64,000 nt of DNA from Sycon ciliatum (Eukaryota > Porifera > Calcarea > Leucosolenida > Sycettidae), in assembly GCF_964019385.1 (NCBI RefSeq), contig NC_088643.1, forward strand, positions 43,866,140 to 43,930,139. The letters run 5' to 3'. The notes under the pieces are model-generated. The model saw only the letters and a list, made by a program, of their open reading frames with translations, ran no database searches and was not told where the DNA came from. The translations under genes and the position numbers were made by a program. Of the stretch, positions 1 to 32,369 are shown in pieces; position 1 is the stretch's first letter; every line of letters begins with the position of its first letter.

Positions 1-419
1 GGCATGATTGCCAGCTGGCCTGAGGTACAACAGGCCTGAACGCCCTCTGCTGAAATCACTTTGTTATCAGCTGCGTCCTCGTGACTGTGAGCTGTGTCTG
101 CAGCGCAGTGTGACCGTGGATCAACCGAGCACCAACGGTCTCTATGAAGTGCTACAAAGTGCTATACAGTATAATGATGTGCTGTGAAACGACAGTGTTT
201 GGCATGACACTTTCGTTGACTACGTACACCCCTCCGTCCACCTGGCAGTTGCTGTAAGCGATATGTTACTTTGAATCCATAGTGATCTCCCAACACTTCA
301 TGCTTGCCAATTGAAGCTGGAGGCCGACACATGTACTGCAATCATATTAGTGCTTGATGTTGAGGGTGCCGTAAGCTGGACAGACTGTACGTTGCTACGC
401 ACAGCATGACTGTGTGTCT

Positions 420-533
420 TTTATGTGACTGTCCTTCTTTGTGTGTGTATGTGTGTGTGTGTGTGTTTGTGTGTGCATGTGTGTGTGTGTATGTGTGTGT
501 ATGTGTGTGTGTGTCTGTGTCTGTCTGGGTCGT
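420..533 (+). repeat. (TG)n tract before an ABCC acceptor
   Basis: Imperfect TG dinucleotide tract on the sense strand that ends about 15 bases before the AG at 547-548. It belongs to the intron preceding the first exon in the window. Confidence 0.9.
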
Positions 534-548
534 CTGCGTGTTGTGCAG

Positions 549-21627
<21,079 letters not shown>

Positions 21628-21630
21628 AGC

Positions 21631-22373
21631 AATAAAAGATACTCAGCCCGGTCAATACAAGTGCCTATCATGTGCGTGGCGCGGAGGAGCAGCACGCGTA
21701 CCCTGTGCTGCCTGGTTTTGCCGTTCCTGGACGCAGTACGATGGCTTTTGTTTATAGCATTATGGGGGTGTTGTTTTGTGAATAGCTTACTCCTACTTCG
21801 AAGTACATCCGGTGACCTCTGCCTCTGTGCGCCAGTGTGTTTAGCAAATCTGGTGGACTGATATTGTGCCATGCTTCAAGGTTGTCTACATCACCGCTAT
21901 GACACATACTGTCACCACCTCCTTAGTCTGAATTCACTCTTCTCCTCTGGTGGGTGCTATAAGCAATGCTGCGGTGACACACTCGCCCACTGCCAGGTCC
22001 ACCAGCCATACTGCTCCAGCTCTCTTCTGTTCTGCTTCCTCTGGACATCCTTGAAGCGTTTTAGAACTCTGTCTGTTTATGTGCATATGTTTGTGTACCT
22101 CTTATATTTGCTTTCCTGGATATCAGTTGATCTGCATACCATATAGTCAGTTCTTGTTGCAAGCCTAGCTATTTGTTCCACACATTTTTAGCAACTGTTT
22201 AGTGCTTCGCCCCTTGTTCCAGTAGTTGTGCACCCTTAGCTTTTGTAAACACACTTTTCAAGTTGGCCCGTGTTGCAATTGTTGCAAAACTGCGCTTTTG
22301 TGAACCCATTGATTTTTTCAATTTTTTAGAAAATAAATTATTAATTGGACTGTTCAACATGACTGTCAATAAA
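21631..22373 (+). terminator. Candidate polyadenylation signals of the ABCC gene
   Basis: AATAAA occurs at 21631-21636, 22332-22337 and 22368-22373. The first lies only four bases after the TAA stop and would leave almost no 3' UTR. The later pair gives an ordinary UTR of about 750 bases and is preferred. No RNA evidence. Confidence 0.45.
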
Positions 22374-22955
22374 GTGTGAACCATGGTTTTATTTTATTTT
22401 TAGATTGAATTCTCTTCCACCAAGGTTTTCCATCTATGTACCATCTACCTCTCCTTTCCTCCTCGGTCCACAAGAGGACATTGCCTGTATGGCCATCTCC
22501 ACTTTATCTGTATTTGTAAAGGATATTTGATGCGGCCAAGGCAGCCTAGTATGACACAAGCCACAGCCGGCCAATATTCTATTATAATTACGTGCAGCAC
22601 CAGAGATATTTCATCTCTTTTTTTCTCCTTCATCTGAGCTGAAAACCAATATCTTGGCAACCCAATCCAGAATGATAATCGGTTGTGGGCCGGCCGGGGG
22701 GGGGGGGGGGATACCTGTCAGTCACACTGCATTTATCAGCCTCATCCTATTCACACCTCTTGCTGCAGCACAGTGGCTGCATGCTTGGTCGAGACACTAT
22801 TGGAATTCAGGTACCAATGCCAACGAATGAACATCTGGGACATCATCACCATTTCACCGAATACGTTGCGTATGCGCATGCGTTGTGTTCTTGACGGGAA
22901 ACTTCATGTACTTGAGAACGTATTAATTTTGTCTTCTTCATAGACTAGTCTATAC

Positions 22956-23053
22956 TAGTTGTTGGTTGACAAGGTGGAGGACACATTGGCTGTGTTCGGA
23001 AACAGTGCAGTGTGTCCTCCCCCTTGTAACATGCTGTCAACCAACAACCTGTT
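22956..23053. repeat. Imperfect inverted repeat (hairpin)
   Basis: CTAGTTGTTGGTTGACAAGG with GGAGGACACA is mirrored by TGTGTCCTCC and GTCAACCAACAAC about 70 bases later. Possibly a small MITE. Intergenic. Confidence 0.65.
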
Positions 23054-23317
23054 TTCGACAAAACAAGGCTTATCTAATAGCAAGAGTACATAACCCCCAG
23101 GAGTTATGAACTCTTGCTAATACATGTACTAGTCTATACTAGTGCTACCGAGAGTACAATCATCCTCCCCTCTTGGTACTGCACATGGCAGTAAAAGGAC
23201 AAAAGGACTACGACTCTGAGTACGAGTCGATGACTAGACCATGCTTTGGGTAGTACTAGTACTTTCTGAGATGCGTTCTGGTATGAAAAAAAAGGCAACA
23301 GCGGCATTCCGGTGCAG

Positions 23318-23593
23318 TACAGTAGAGTCGCGCGCCCAAGAACGTTGTTTCCAAAGGGTTAGCCTGGGACGTTCTTATTTTTCAGCAATCTGGCTGCGTT
23401 CCTATACACGTTAAAGCACGTTCTTAGAAACAATCTGTACTGGATCATCTGGATCATCTGTACTGGATCATCTGTATCCCACAAGCTGCCAGAAAACCAA
23501 CACCGCCGTTCTTAGCTTTAGGCTGTGGCGTTCTTAGAATTTCAGGCTGGACGTTCTTGGGCTCCACGTTCTTCAGCGCGTGACTCTACTGTA
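23318..23593. mobile_element. pogo/Tigger-type MITE
   Basis: Ends TACAGTAGAGTCGCGCGC and the reverse complement of GCGCGTGACTCTACTGTA. Repeated GTTCTTAG/GACGTTCTT motifs inside; no coding potential. Intergenic. Confidence 0.75.
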
Positions 23594-23904
23594 GTCTTCT
23601 CTGGCTGATCCAGGTCCGAGCAAGTCGGTACATGCATCCAGAATGTGCTCTGACTGCATGCACGTGTATGAGAACAGTGGAAAACGAGCAGTGGCGTTCC
23701 GAGCACTCCTGGCCTGTTCTGGCTCTGCATGTGTAACAGTAATACCCTTCGGAGGCTACGACTTTTTTTGACAATGTGACAATCACATGGTCAGGACTAT
23801 CACGGGAACTAACAGTTATGACGACGGCAGTCAGTGTGATATGCTCGTTTATATCCAAATCAAGTAGAGGAGGTAGATGTACATGCACAGCTGTGCATCA
23901 AGGC

Positions 23905-24110
23905 TGGCGAGGTCAAGGGAAAACCCCACCAGGTAGAAGATAGAAATAGAAAAGGCGAGGTCAAGGGGAAACCCCACCGAATAGAAGATAGAAGCAGAAA
24001 AGGCGAGGTCAAGGGGAATTAAACAGAAAAGGCGAGGTCAAGAGAAAACTCCACCAGATCGAGGATGGAAACAGAAGAGGCTAGGTCAAGGGAGAACCCA
24101 GCTGGGTAGA
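23905..24110. repeat. Degenerate tandem repeat
   Basis: About five diverged units built around GGCGAGGTCAAGGGGAAACC followed by an A-rich segment (AGATAGAAACAGAAAA). Unit lengths vary between about 35 and 60 bp. Confidence 0.7.
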
Positions 24111-25014
24111 AAAAAAAACAGAAACATAGTCAAAATCCAGGAGACTTGAAAGTATCATTAATTTAAAAAAGTACACAGACTGATGAGTTGTTGCGGCTTA
24201 TAGTACTGAAGAAAAGTAGTAGTTTAAAGTACAAAACGTTTGAAAGAGTGGCTCATAATTCAGAGGAAAGAATGGCTCGTACATAATTAGTTGTTTCAGA
24301 AGAAAGAGTAGCTCATATTTAGTTCTGTCTTCTAATCATTGTTCATTTAAAAAAAAACTATAACCATAAAGAGAGGGTGGGCCAAGCTTGAGCGCAGCGA
24401 AACCATTGACAAGACTTGACAACGACTATGCACAACGTACAGACTACACAGGAACACGACGAACAACACACTGGAGACACAATCGCCTTCACATCAGTTC
24501 CAAACACATCTACACCGAGAATCTAAAACATCAATAAAAACATCCGCCGTGCACTGGCTAGACAAACAACCAGAGGAGTAGGTAAGCACAAAGACACATC
24601 TCAACATGGGATATCTCTGTACACACTACACACGCAGCAGAGCCCAGTACATCAAAGTAGCCAACCGAGGCAAGAACGGCCGCATCTACAGCATTCTTAA
24701 TCTACACCAAGGCCTCGACAACAAGTAAGACAGACTAATCAACGACGAGCACGGACACTGGACCTCCAACCAGTTTTCTCAACGCACACAACGAAAGGCG
24801 AGCACGTAAGTCACCAACGCTCCTGACAAGACAACAAAGGACGATCTCAACTCAAGAAGAAAGGCCATGCTAGGTGTTCCTATGTCGTATATCCAGTACT
24901 AGTACTCAAATGGTCGGTTCAACTGATTAATTCAACACCTAACCCAGACTCGAGCTGAGGCAATACAGACAGAGCCAGTTACAGACAGAGCAAGTAGCTT
25001 CCAGTGGGGGGTAC

Positions 25015-25989
25015 TCATGCAAGTGAGGTAAGGGTTGACGACGACATATTCAGTACGCTATTGCGGATCCTGCGCAGGATGTCAACGCTCTTGGCATGGC
25101 GCATGTACTCGACCTGTGCTCTCCTCATCTTAGTCCTACGACAGCGCTTCCAGCTGGCCATGTGCTCCGTCAGTAAATTGCTGGCCGAGTGAAGCTGCTC
25201 TTCTGCGCCGCCGCCAGCTACGCTACTGTCAACTGATGAAGCATCAGGACAGACAGTTTCCACGCCAGTTGATGATGAGTCTACATCGCTATCCTCCACG
25301 TGCTGCTGCTCACCAGCAGTCGGCGAGGGTGGCGGCAGCATCCAGATATCCGTGTCCCCGTCCTTGCTGGCAACATTCGGTGATATGCCAGCAATTTCGA
25401 GATACGGTGATGACATGCCGCTATGTCTGATGTCTCCAATCCATGATCGGCACATAACATACAGCGATGTTCCTTCACTGTGCTGCGCCAGGTCTACACT
25501 GCGATCGAACAATGTCATCACATACTGATTTCCAATGATGTTGGCCTGTGGTGGCTCGCATGAGGCACGTCCCTTACGCGTACGCTTACGGCCACGCCGA
25601 GATGCGGACACTGCCGGCGATGACTTGCTGGGACGCTCCACTGATCTGTTGCTGAGGAGACGCTTTGTGCCAGCCACATTGGCTGCGGCAGCGCGTGCTG
25701 CTTTGAATAGATGATTGTCAGGAGTGTGTCCAAGATGTGGTAGCTGCAACAGCTCCAGCGCTGCTTCACGCATGATCCAGTCACATGACATATCCAGAAG
25801 GGGAGAGATGGGACTTTTGCCAACATCCAGCGGTGAGCTAAATTTGTTACCCGACTTGGCTTCGGAACCAGGTGTGTTCAAATGACTCCTCTGGGAAATC
25901 ATTGGTAGGCAAGACATGCTGGACAGGAATTTTCGTCCACTCGGATCAGCTACTAAGTCCCGTCGCCAGTACAAACTAATTGCTCTCAA
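25015..25989 (-). CDS. LIN37: LIN37 homologue, MuvB/DREAM complex subunit (5' end uncertain)
   Basis: LIN37 is a scaffold subunit of the MuvB core that represses cell-cycle genes in the nucleus as part of DREAM. The identification rests on three blocks in the right order: NQYVMTLFDRSVDLAQHSEG with LYVMCRSW, matching the conserved LIN37 core; a downstream DIWMLPPPSPT Pro-rich motif; and a C-terminal HMASWKRCRRTK...YMRHAKSVDILRRI helix region, as in animal LIN37. A basic RRGRKRTRKG stretch precedes the core. The frame is open to 25989, but the first ATG in it is at 25917 (300 codons). Possible acceptor AGs lie just upstream, so a further 5' exon with the family's N-terminal helix is likely. The acidic Ser-rich loop between the Pro motif and the C-terminal block looks longer than in vertebrates. 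Confidence 0.85.
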   Translation of the reverse strand: MRAISLYWRRDLVADPSGRKFLSSMSCLPMISQRSHLNTPGSEAKSGNKFSSPLDVGKSPISPLLDMSCDWIMREAALELLQLPHLGHTPDNHLFKAARAAAANVAGTKRLLSNRSVERPSKSSPAVSASRRGRKRTRKGRASCEPPQANIIGNQYVMTLFDRSVDLAQHSEGTSLYVMCRSWIGDIRHSGMSSPYLEIAGISPNVASKDGDTDIWMLPPPSPTAGEQQHVEDSDVDSSSTGVETVCPDASSVDSSVAGGGAEEQLHSASNLLTEHMASWKRCRRTKMRRAQVEYMRHAKSVDILRRIRNSVLNMSSSTLTSLA

Positions 25990-26443
25990 TGAGGTGTTAA
26001 TTTATTCCCTCCAGTCAGAAAATTGATATCACTACTCACGAGACCACATTGAAATGAAGTCGCATTTGTGGCGAAGAACAGAGAATAAATGAGATGAAAT
26101 TGGCCTGTCAAAGTCCGGTGTTACGATAAGAGAAAGGGCTCTCGTGTCCGATTACTCCCGATCCCTGTATCTGCTACTCTGGCCATCAACCTAAGCCCTT
26201 CTGGAAAACTAGGAAAGTCTTCCTTGATAGATCATACGATCCGGCAGATTTTCATGCATACAGGAAGCACCGGAAAACATCTTCCTGAGCGCGGTACTCT
26301 CAAAAGCTGCCGTACACATGATGTCATCTACATCAGGGAGGTACTAGGTATTTTACGACTCCCTGTCTCATCTAGATCTACTTGTATTACTATTCGTGTT
26401 GTTGTTGTGTACGTGTGTAGATCTACGTGTGTACATGTACATG

Positions 26444-26982
26444 TACAGTCCGTATCGCCTATAAGGTTGGCGGCTATAGTAATATACCGGATATAGTGAT
26501 CAATTTCTCAAAGTCATTTTCATTTGCCATAACTAAGTATACACAGTTATCGCATATAGCAATAATCGTCTATAGTAATATATCGCCTATAGTGATCAAA
26601 TTCATATTTCAAAAGACGTTTATTACACTATTTTCGCATCGGTTATAGTGAGTGATGTAAAATCAAGCGATGTCAGAGGAGAACAGGGTGTTACTTCTTC
26701 GTGAAGAACTTGTCCAGTGAGTGTTGTTCCGTGAGTTTTGCTTTTACAAGTTGCCAAAATATGCCTCCATCATGAGGAAATCCTGATTTTGTGTGTCAGG
26801 AGCTACACTACAGCCAGCTACATGACATTGTACATGTATGTAGTGCGTATGTGCACGGCGCGCTGAGTCGTTTGACACCCCACTCGCATACATTGCAAGC
26901 AGTATCGGTCATAGTAATATATCGCTTATAGTGATAAAATGCTCAAAATCAAACACCAACGCTATAGGCGATACTGACTGTA
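26444..26982. mobile_element. pogo-type MITE with TATCGCCTATAG subterminal repeats
   Basis: The left end TACAGTCCGTATCGCCTATA and the right end, reverse complement of TATAGGCGATACTGACTGTA, form terminal inverted repeats with a TA duplication. Related ATATCGCCTATAGTGAT motifs recur inside on both sides. No transposase frame. Confidence 0.8.
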
Positions 26983-27365
26983 CTACTGAGTCTGTACTCG
27001 TACAGTCATCATTCCCGGCCAGGGATTCGCGCCGGGCCCGGGTCAAAAGTTTCGGCTCCATGCTCGGGATTCCCCGGGTACCGGGTCTGCATGCAAAGAC
27101 TGAAAAATACTTGAATCAAGTAATTTTGTTGAATGTTTTTGAAAAGGCTCAATCTCTTTTCCTTCTTTTTTTGCTATGGGGTCTTTGTACTACCAAGGTT
27201 ATGTACTCTTGGTACTACTAAAAACGTGTTTGAAAGCACAACAAACTATTTTGTTCTTCTGGACTGGTCTGGACGACGTATGGATACATAATTTTACTAC
27301 TTGGCAAAGCTTTCAATTGTTCCACAAACCAATGATACCGGTAATAATAATAATAATAATAATAA

Positions 27366-27675
27366 TACACTCGGACGTCTCTTATGCGGGCACCTTGGGA
27401 CTGTCGACCGGGCACTGCCCGTATCTCAGGATAACTCATCTACATGTACCATGTATTATCATTTTTGAAGAAGTTTATTTGGAACGTATTACACATGTTC
27501 AGGATACAAAAGGAACCCATTGATAAAAATGTGTGGATTTACATAGGTTGGCAGTGAAAAATAAGCACTTCCTCATACGGAAAAAAAAGTTCAACCCCCC
27601 CCCCCCCCAAATTCTAAGCATTTGTGCTATAGGAACTCAAGCTGAAGGTGCCCGTATCTGAGGCGTTTGAGTGTA
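27366..27675. mobile_element. MITE, TACACTCGGACGTCTC family, copy 1
   Basis: Starts TACACTCGGACGTCTCTTAT and ends in the reverse complement of TACACTCAAACGCCTC. The interior shares GGGACYGKSSACCGGGCACTG-like sequence and CCCGTATCT motifs with the elements at 44861-45199 and 50514-50888. Here it is interrupted by a run of C. Confidence 0.75.
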
Positions 27676-28040
27676 ATATGAATTCAGGATGAGCATAGAA
27701 TGATTTTAAAATTGCTCCCCACACGGCCTACGGCATCGCCGAAGTCGCTACCTATATTGCAAATCCATGGCACCCCCCCCCCCCCACCATGTACCATGTA
27801 TACGCCCATCGCAAGAGAAGCACCCCCCCCCCCCCCCCACACACACACACGCAGCATAGAGCGCCTCGGCTGTAAACTGTACAGCATAGTATTTGACTGT
27901 ACTGTGACCAGTGGTCACTGACCACTACCACTGCCATTGCTGCATGCAGTATGACACAATGTGTATGATAAAAACCCAGCAAGACAAAGAAAAAATATCA
28001 CAGCTGATTAGAAGGAACGGGTGTGGATGATCCACTGCGA

Positions 28041-28598
28041 ATGAGTGTGGACGAGTGTGGATCGTCTACAGCTAAAATAACTGGAGAACGTTGTGAAAAA
28101 ATAATTAGACCGGAAGATTTTGTCAATAGGGTTGGAGCTGTTAAAGAAATAGTGAGCCTGTGGCAAAGTTTGAAGAAAGCTGAGGGAAGCCGAGAGAAAG
28201 GTTGGTTATTGTCCAGAGGCGCTCCAGCGAAATCGCCAGCAGTAGTCAAAGCGACCACCAGGCGGGATCACGACAATAGTTTGTTGCGGGCATCCACGAA
28301 CCACAGGTAAGGATTATCTTAGCAATAGCATGCTGGTCTGGAAAGCCATGAACTAAAGAAATTTATCAGCGTAAACGAAGAGAATCAATGCACGCAGTGG
28401 AGAAGGCAGCACTGTTCGACGTTGAGTGGCAGCGACACGCTACTATAGGTGGATGGATAACTGATATGCTGTGCACTGACAAGGTCAGCACGCCACACAT
28501 GTCTCTTGAGTCTGACTACAGTCAGTTACTCAGAGTCATGGGCTGTGTCAGCGAGTACGCAAGAACTTGCGCACACCAGCACGTCGGGCGGGGATAAA
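28041..28598 (+). CDS. Unassigned ORFs, possible small two-exon gene
   Basis: An open frame from ATG 28041 runs about 90 codons to a consensus donor (CACAG|GTAAGG, 28307-28308) and begins MSVDECGSSTAKITGERC. A second open stretch, 28388-28597, begins MHAVEKAALFDVEWQRHATI and stops at 28598. I recognise no family in either. It lies just beyond the 3' end of mitofusin on the opposite strand. It could be a lineage-specific gene, antisense UTR sequence or chance. Confidence 0.25.
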
Positions 28599-28756
28599 AC
28601 AAATGACCACGAGTCAGAACTAGCATAATTATAATAACATATAGCCAAGTGTTCTCACTCTGAATGTGGCACAAGTCTTCAGAGATATCTTACACGGCTG
28701 GTATGGAGCAAACGTTGACGAATCCTTTGGTGGCTGGAATGATGGTGAGTTGTGAA

Positions 28757-28758
<2 letters not shown>

Positions 28759-28832
<74 letters not shown>
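28759..28832 (-). repeat. (CA)n microsatellite
   Basis: About 37 near-pure CA units on the + strand, just 3' of the mitofusin stop codon in its transcriptional direction. Confidence 0.95.
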
Positions 28833-28839
<7 letters not shown>

Positions 28840-28992
28840 CCTCACCTCAGACACACACACACACTCACACACAGCAGAAGCTTGGGAGCCATACAAGCAT
28901 TTCCCTTGAGGGTTTCAGGATCCATACCAGTTGGTTACACGACGGAAACAAAGTGAACACACATATGTGTGCGCTACCTAGTAGCTGACGTT

Positions 28993-31900
28993 TCAATGAC
29001 CATTGACTAACTCAGAGATAGAGACAGAATCCTCCAGTGGCGAAGTTGGACTGACCACTGTCAGCTCAAGCTCTGTCAGGAACTGTCGGAAGCCACTCTC
29101 TGCAAACTGGGCAGTGTTCCTGGAATTAAAAAATGTAAGAGAGAGAGAGAGAGAGAGAGCAGGAGAGAGCGAGAGAGAGAGAGAGACAGAGCAGGAGAGA
29201 GAGAGAGCGAGAGAGAGAGGGAGCGCGCGAGAGAGCGAGAGAGAGAGAGAGAGAGAGAGACACACACACACACACACACACACACATGGCACAAGCAGGC
29301 GTTACGCAATTGAGGCTATAAACCACAAATCATCCTGTAACGTTACAATCATCTCTACACGTGCTGAGTGGCATACCAGCAGCACTACACTGATTTCGCA
29401 GCACACGTCTTGCCCCTCAATAGAATACGGATAGGGCGTACTGTATCTACTGGAGAATAATGCACACACATACTCCCTTTCCAGCAAGTCCAACATGTTT
29501 GAGCCAATACAATCATTGTAATTATTAATAGTTAGAGTCAGGTGGAGAGGCAAGGATCAATTTATAAGAAGAAAAGAGGTCAGTAACGTTGGTCAGTGTC
29601 GTGCAATGTTATCACATCAGCTGATTGTAAAGTAACTGCTGGTGCTAGTGCACATTATAGCGTAACTGGTAGCTCGTTGGTCCTCTTTTCTTCTTTCACA
29701 TATACAGGTCTCCATAGCCAACAACACAATCTTCATCCTCTTCTTGTTGCATGCAGCCACACTTAGAACGGAGTAATGCTCGACTACCAAACCACGAGTA
29801 AACTTACACAAGGCTTCTCGCATCTGATTCTACTCGTTGCAGCTGGTGGATTTGTTTCTCCACCAGACCTTTGCGTTGTCTCAGGTTATCTTCTACCACT
29901 GAGAGCTCGGCACACAGCTGGTCCTTGCAATTGCTTAATTGCCTGTTTACGTAGAGTCCATGTAACACGCGCACACACACGCACACACACAAACACACAC
30001 ATGCACACGTACACACACACACACACACACACATGTACCAAGACGTACACACATGCACACACGTACACACACAAACATACAATGTAGGATGGAAGCATAA
30101 TGCATAGTTTTGGGACACCTAAAACATATACTCTTAAAATTTGAAAGAGAAAATAGTCAAGCTGCAGATGATCGAACAAGTAGCAGCACAAGGCTACCGC
30201 CACCTGTTGAGTCGGGCTCACTCGTTCGCAGACTGTTAGACAACAACTGGATGGGTTCTGAGTATCTCTTACATATACTATCATGATCTCAGACAATACT
30301 ACAAGACAAAAGCAAAAGGGAAACCACCCGAAAAATCATATCCGCCATTCCAACTCTCTCTCTACAGAACTCCCTCAGCACAAACTCACCACTCACTCAA
30401 AGTATGGAAAAGCCCGCGCAAAGTACTAGACGTGTGACAAGCAGATACCGCACGGCACTAAAACACAGCTTACAGTGCACTACACGTAGGGTAGTGACGA
30501 CAATACAAAGTCAGATGCATGGCGGCTGATATCATGCAGATCAGTAGCAGTTCAGTTAGCTGAGGTCGAACCTCAACACCACCCTCCCCCAACACATACA
30601 CAGACACACACACACACAGACACACACACACACAGACACACACACACAGACACACACACACACAGACACACACACACACAGCTACCACTTACTGTTGTAC
30701 TTGACTGCCACTGTTAGCGCTGATCACGGCCACAATATCCTTTAGCTTACCAGTGGCGAAATCCACCATCTGTATACAAACACACAGGTACGAGGTCATT
30801 TGCTATTTTTGGACACTCAAATTAAATAGCACCCCATTATGTTGGTTTGTAAGATAAATTAAATTTCTTTCATGCTTTTCTACTGGCACACTTATGCTTT
30901 ACCACCACCACACACACCTGAAGGCATAGAGTTGAAGCATGCAGCCACAACTTGACCTGATCGAAGGTGTCTTTTTCTACTGCTTTTTCAATGCGAGCAA
31001 TTATTGGACAACTAAATTAAATAGCATCTAGCAGCAGTCTGCAATGGTGTGAACAAGTAAAACTTGCACAGGACATGAAAATGGGGTAAGGCTATGCCTA
31101 TGAGACCGGCTGATATGAGTTCTAATGACAGGCCGTTCATAGCAAGCTTTTCAAGGCTTTTCAATGTGACACACAATTTAAAGGGTCACTCAAGGGTTTT
31201 CATGGACGTCATGTTCAAGAACAGAGGAGAGCACTCCAGTGTGGCCCATCTCCTTCTCATATTTCGCAAAGAGTGGAGGGCTAGCGCCGTAACTAGCCGC
31301 TGCGTCCTTCTTGGCTAGGAAGTGTTCACTGGTGCCAGGTGAGTGGAACGCTCGCACTGCTAAAAGAGATTTCTCCTGACCAGAACCCCTCCACAAACGC
31401 ACCGGTTGAGAAGGCGAGGAGACTCTTCCAGGCGGATTCGAGCTGGAAGACGTAGTCCCTGGAGTTGATGGAAGGGATACAACATCCCCCATGTCGACAT
31501 TCTCTCCATTATGCGACGTAGAGTCAACGGAATCCTCAATCATGTATTATTTAATCGAAAATTTCAAAATTACTCATTACATTACCTAAGAATAATAAAG
31601 AAAACGCCCAGAAAGAAACGGCCTTCACCGCTAAAAATTGGCACGAAGAAACTTGAGGACCACACGAAGACACTCTTGTCAAAGATTTGTCCACCAAGGA
31701 AAGGACAACGACTCAGGAGGACTCTACTTCCATATTTAACTGATTTGTCCAAAAATTGCGACATGTCCAAAAATTGCGAATCACCTCGTACGCACCAGTT
31801 AACGTAACATGGCATGATCCATTCTACTGATAAACAATGTTGTAACACACAACTAGCCCCGCACACGTACACACACACACGCATGCACGCACACATACAC

Positions 31901-32334
31901 ACACACACTAACCTGTTCCTTGAATGCACGCTCCTTGGCACGTGTAGTCCAACATAGTCGCTCATAGCCGTACAAGCCACCTCCTACTACTGTACCCGCT
32001 GCCAGGACTTGCCAGCCAACCAGCCGATACAACTAGAACAGTATACGAACACATAAACACCAGTGCACCAACTGTCAGTAACATACAGTCATGTATATTA
32101 AAAATACCGCAATATAAAAACAATATGGCCGCACAGCTTTTTACTCACAAACACCCCAAAACAGGCACCTGTGAACATCCAAGAACACACGTATGCACAC
32201 ATACATACGCACACCCACAGACCATTCGAATGTCACAAATGCCAGGTACAGTCACATGGATACGGTGTAAGTCTGCACATACACACACCTTGCACATGGC
32301 CGTCGCCGATGGCAACGATAGTGAATGACACACA

Positions 32335-32369
<35 letters not shown>

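Larger units (their letters stand above)
21628..25014. other. Intergenic region between ABCC and LIN37
   Basis: Tail-to-tail interval of 3.4 kb. It contains candidate poly(A) sites, a G-run near 22698, a hairpin at 22956-23053, a pogo-type MITE (23318-23593) and degenerate repeats (23905-24110). At about 24607-24730 a 40-codon open stretch is visible but matches no family I know. No gene is supported. Confidence 0.6.
25990..28022. other. Intergenic region with MITEs
   Basis: Apart from two MITE-like elements (26444-26982 and 27366-27675) it holds C-runs at 27596-27608, 27773-27785 and 27826-27838, an (AAT)n run at 27344-27366 and a small CA tract at 27838-27850. Missing 5' exons of LIN37 may lie here, but I could not place them. 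Confidence 0.5.

Noticed and set aside
24607-24730. Open stretch near 24.6 kb as a gene fragment
   Set aside because: Only about 40 codons, ends in stops, no motif I recognise; could be a decayed transposon but not supportable.
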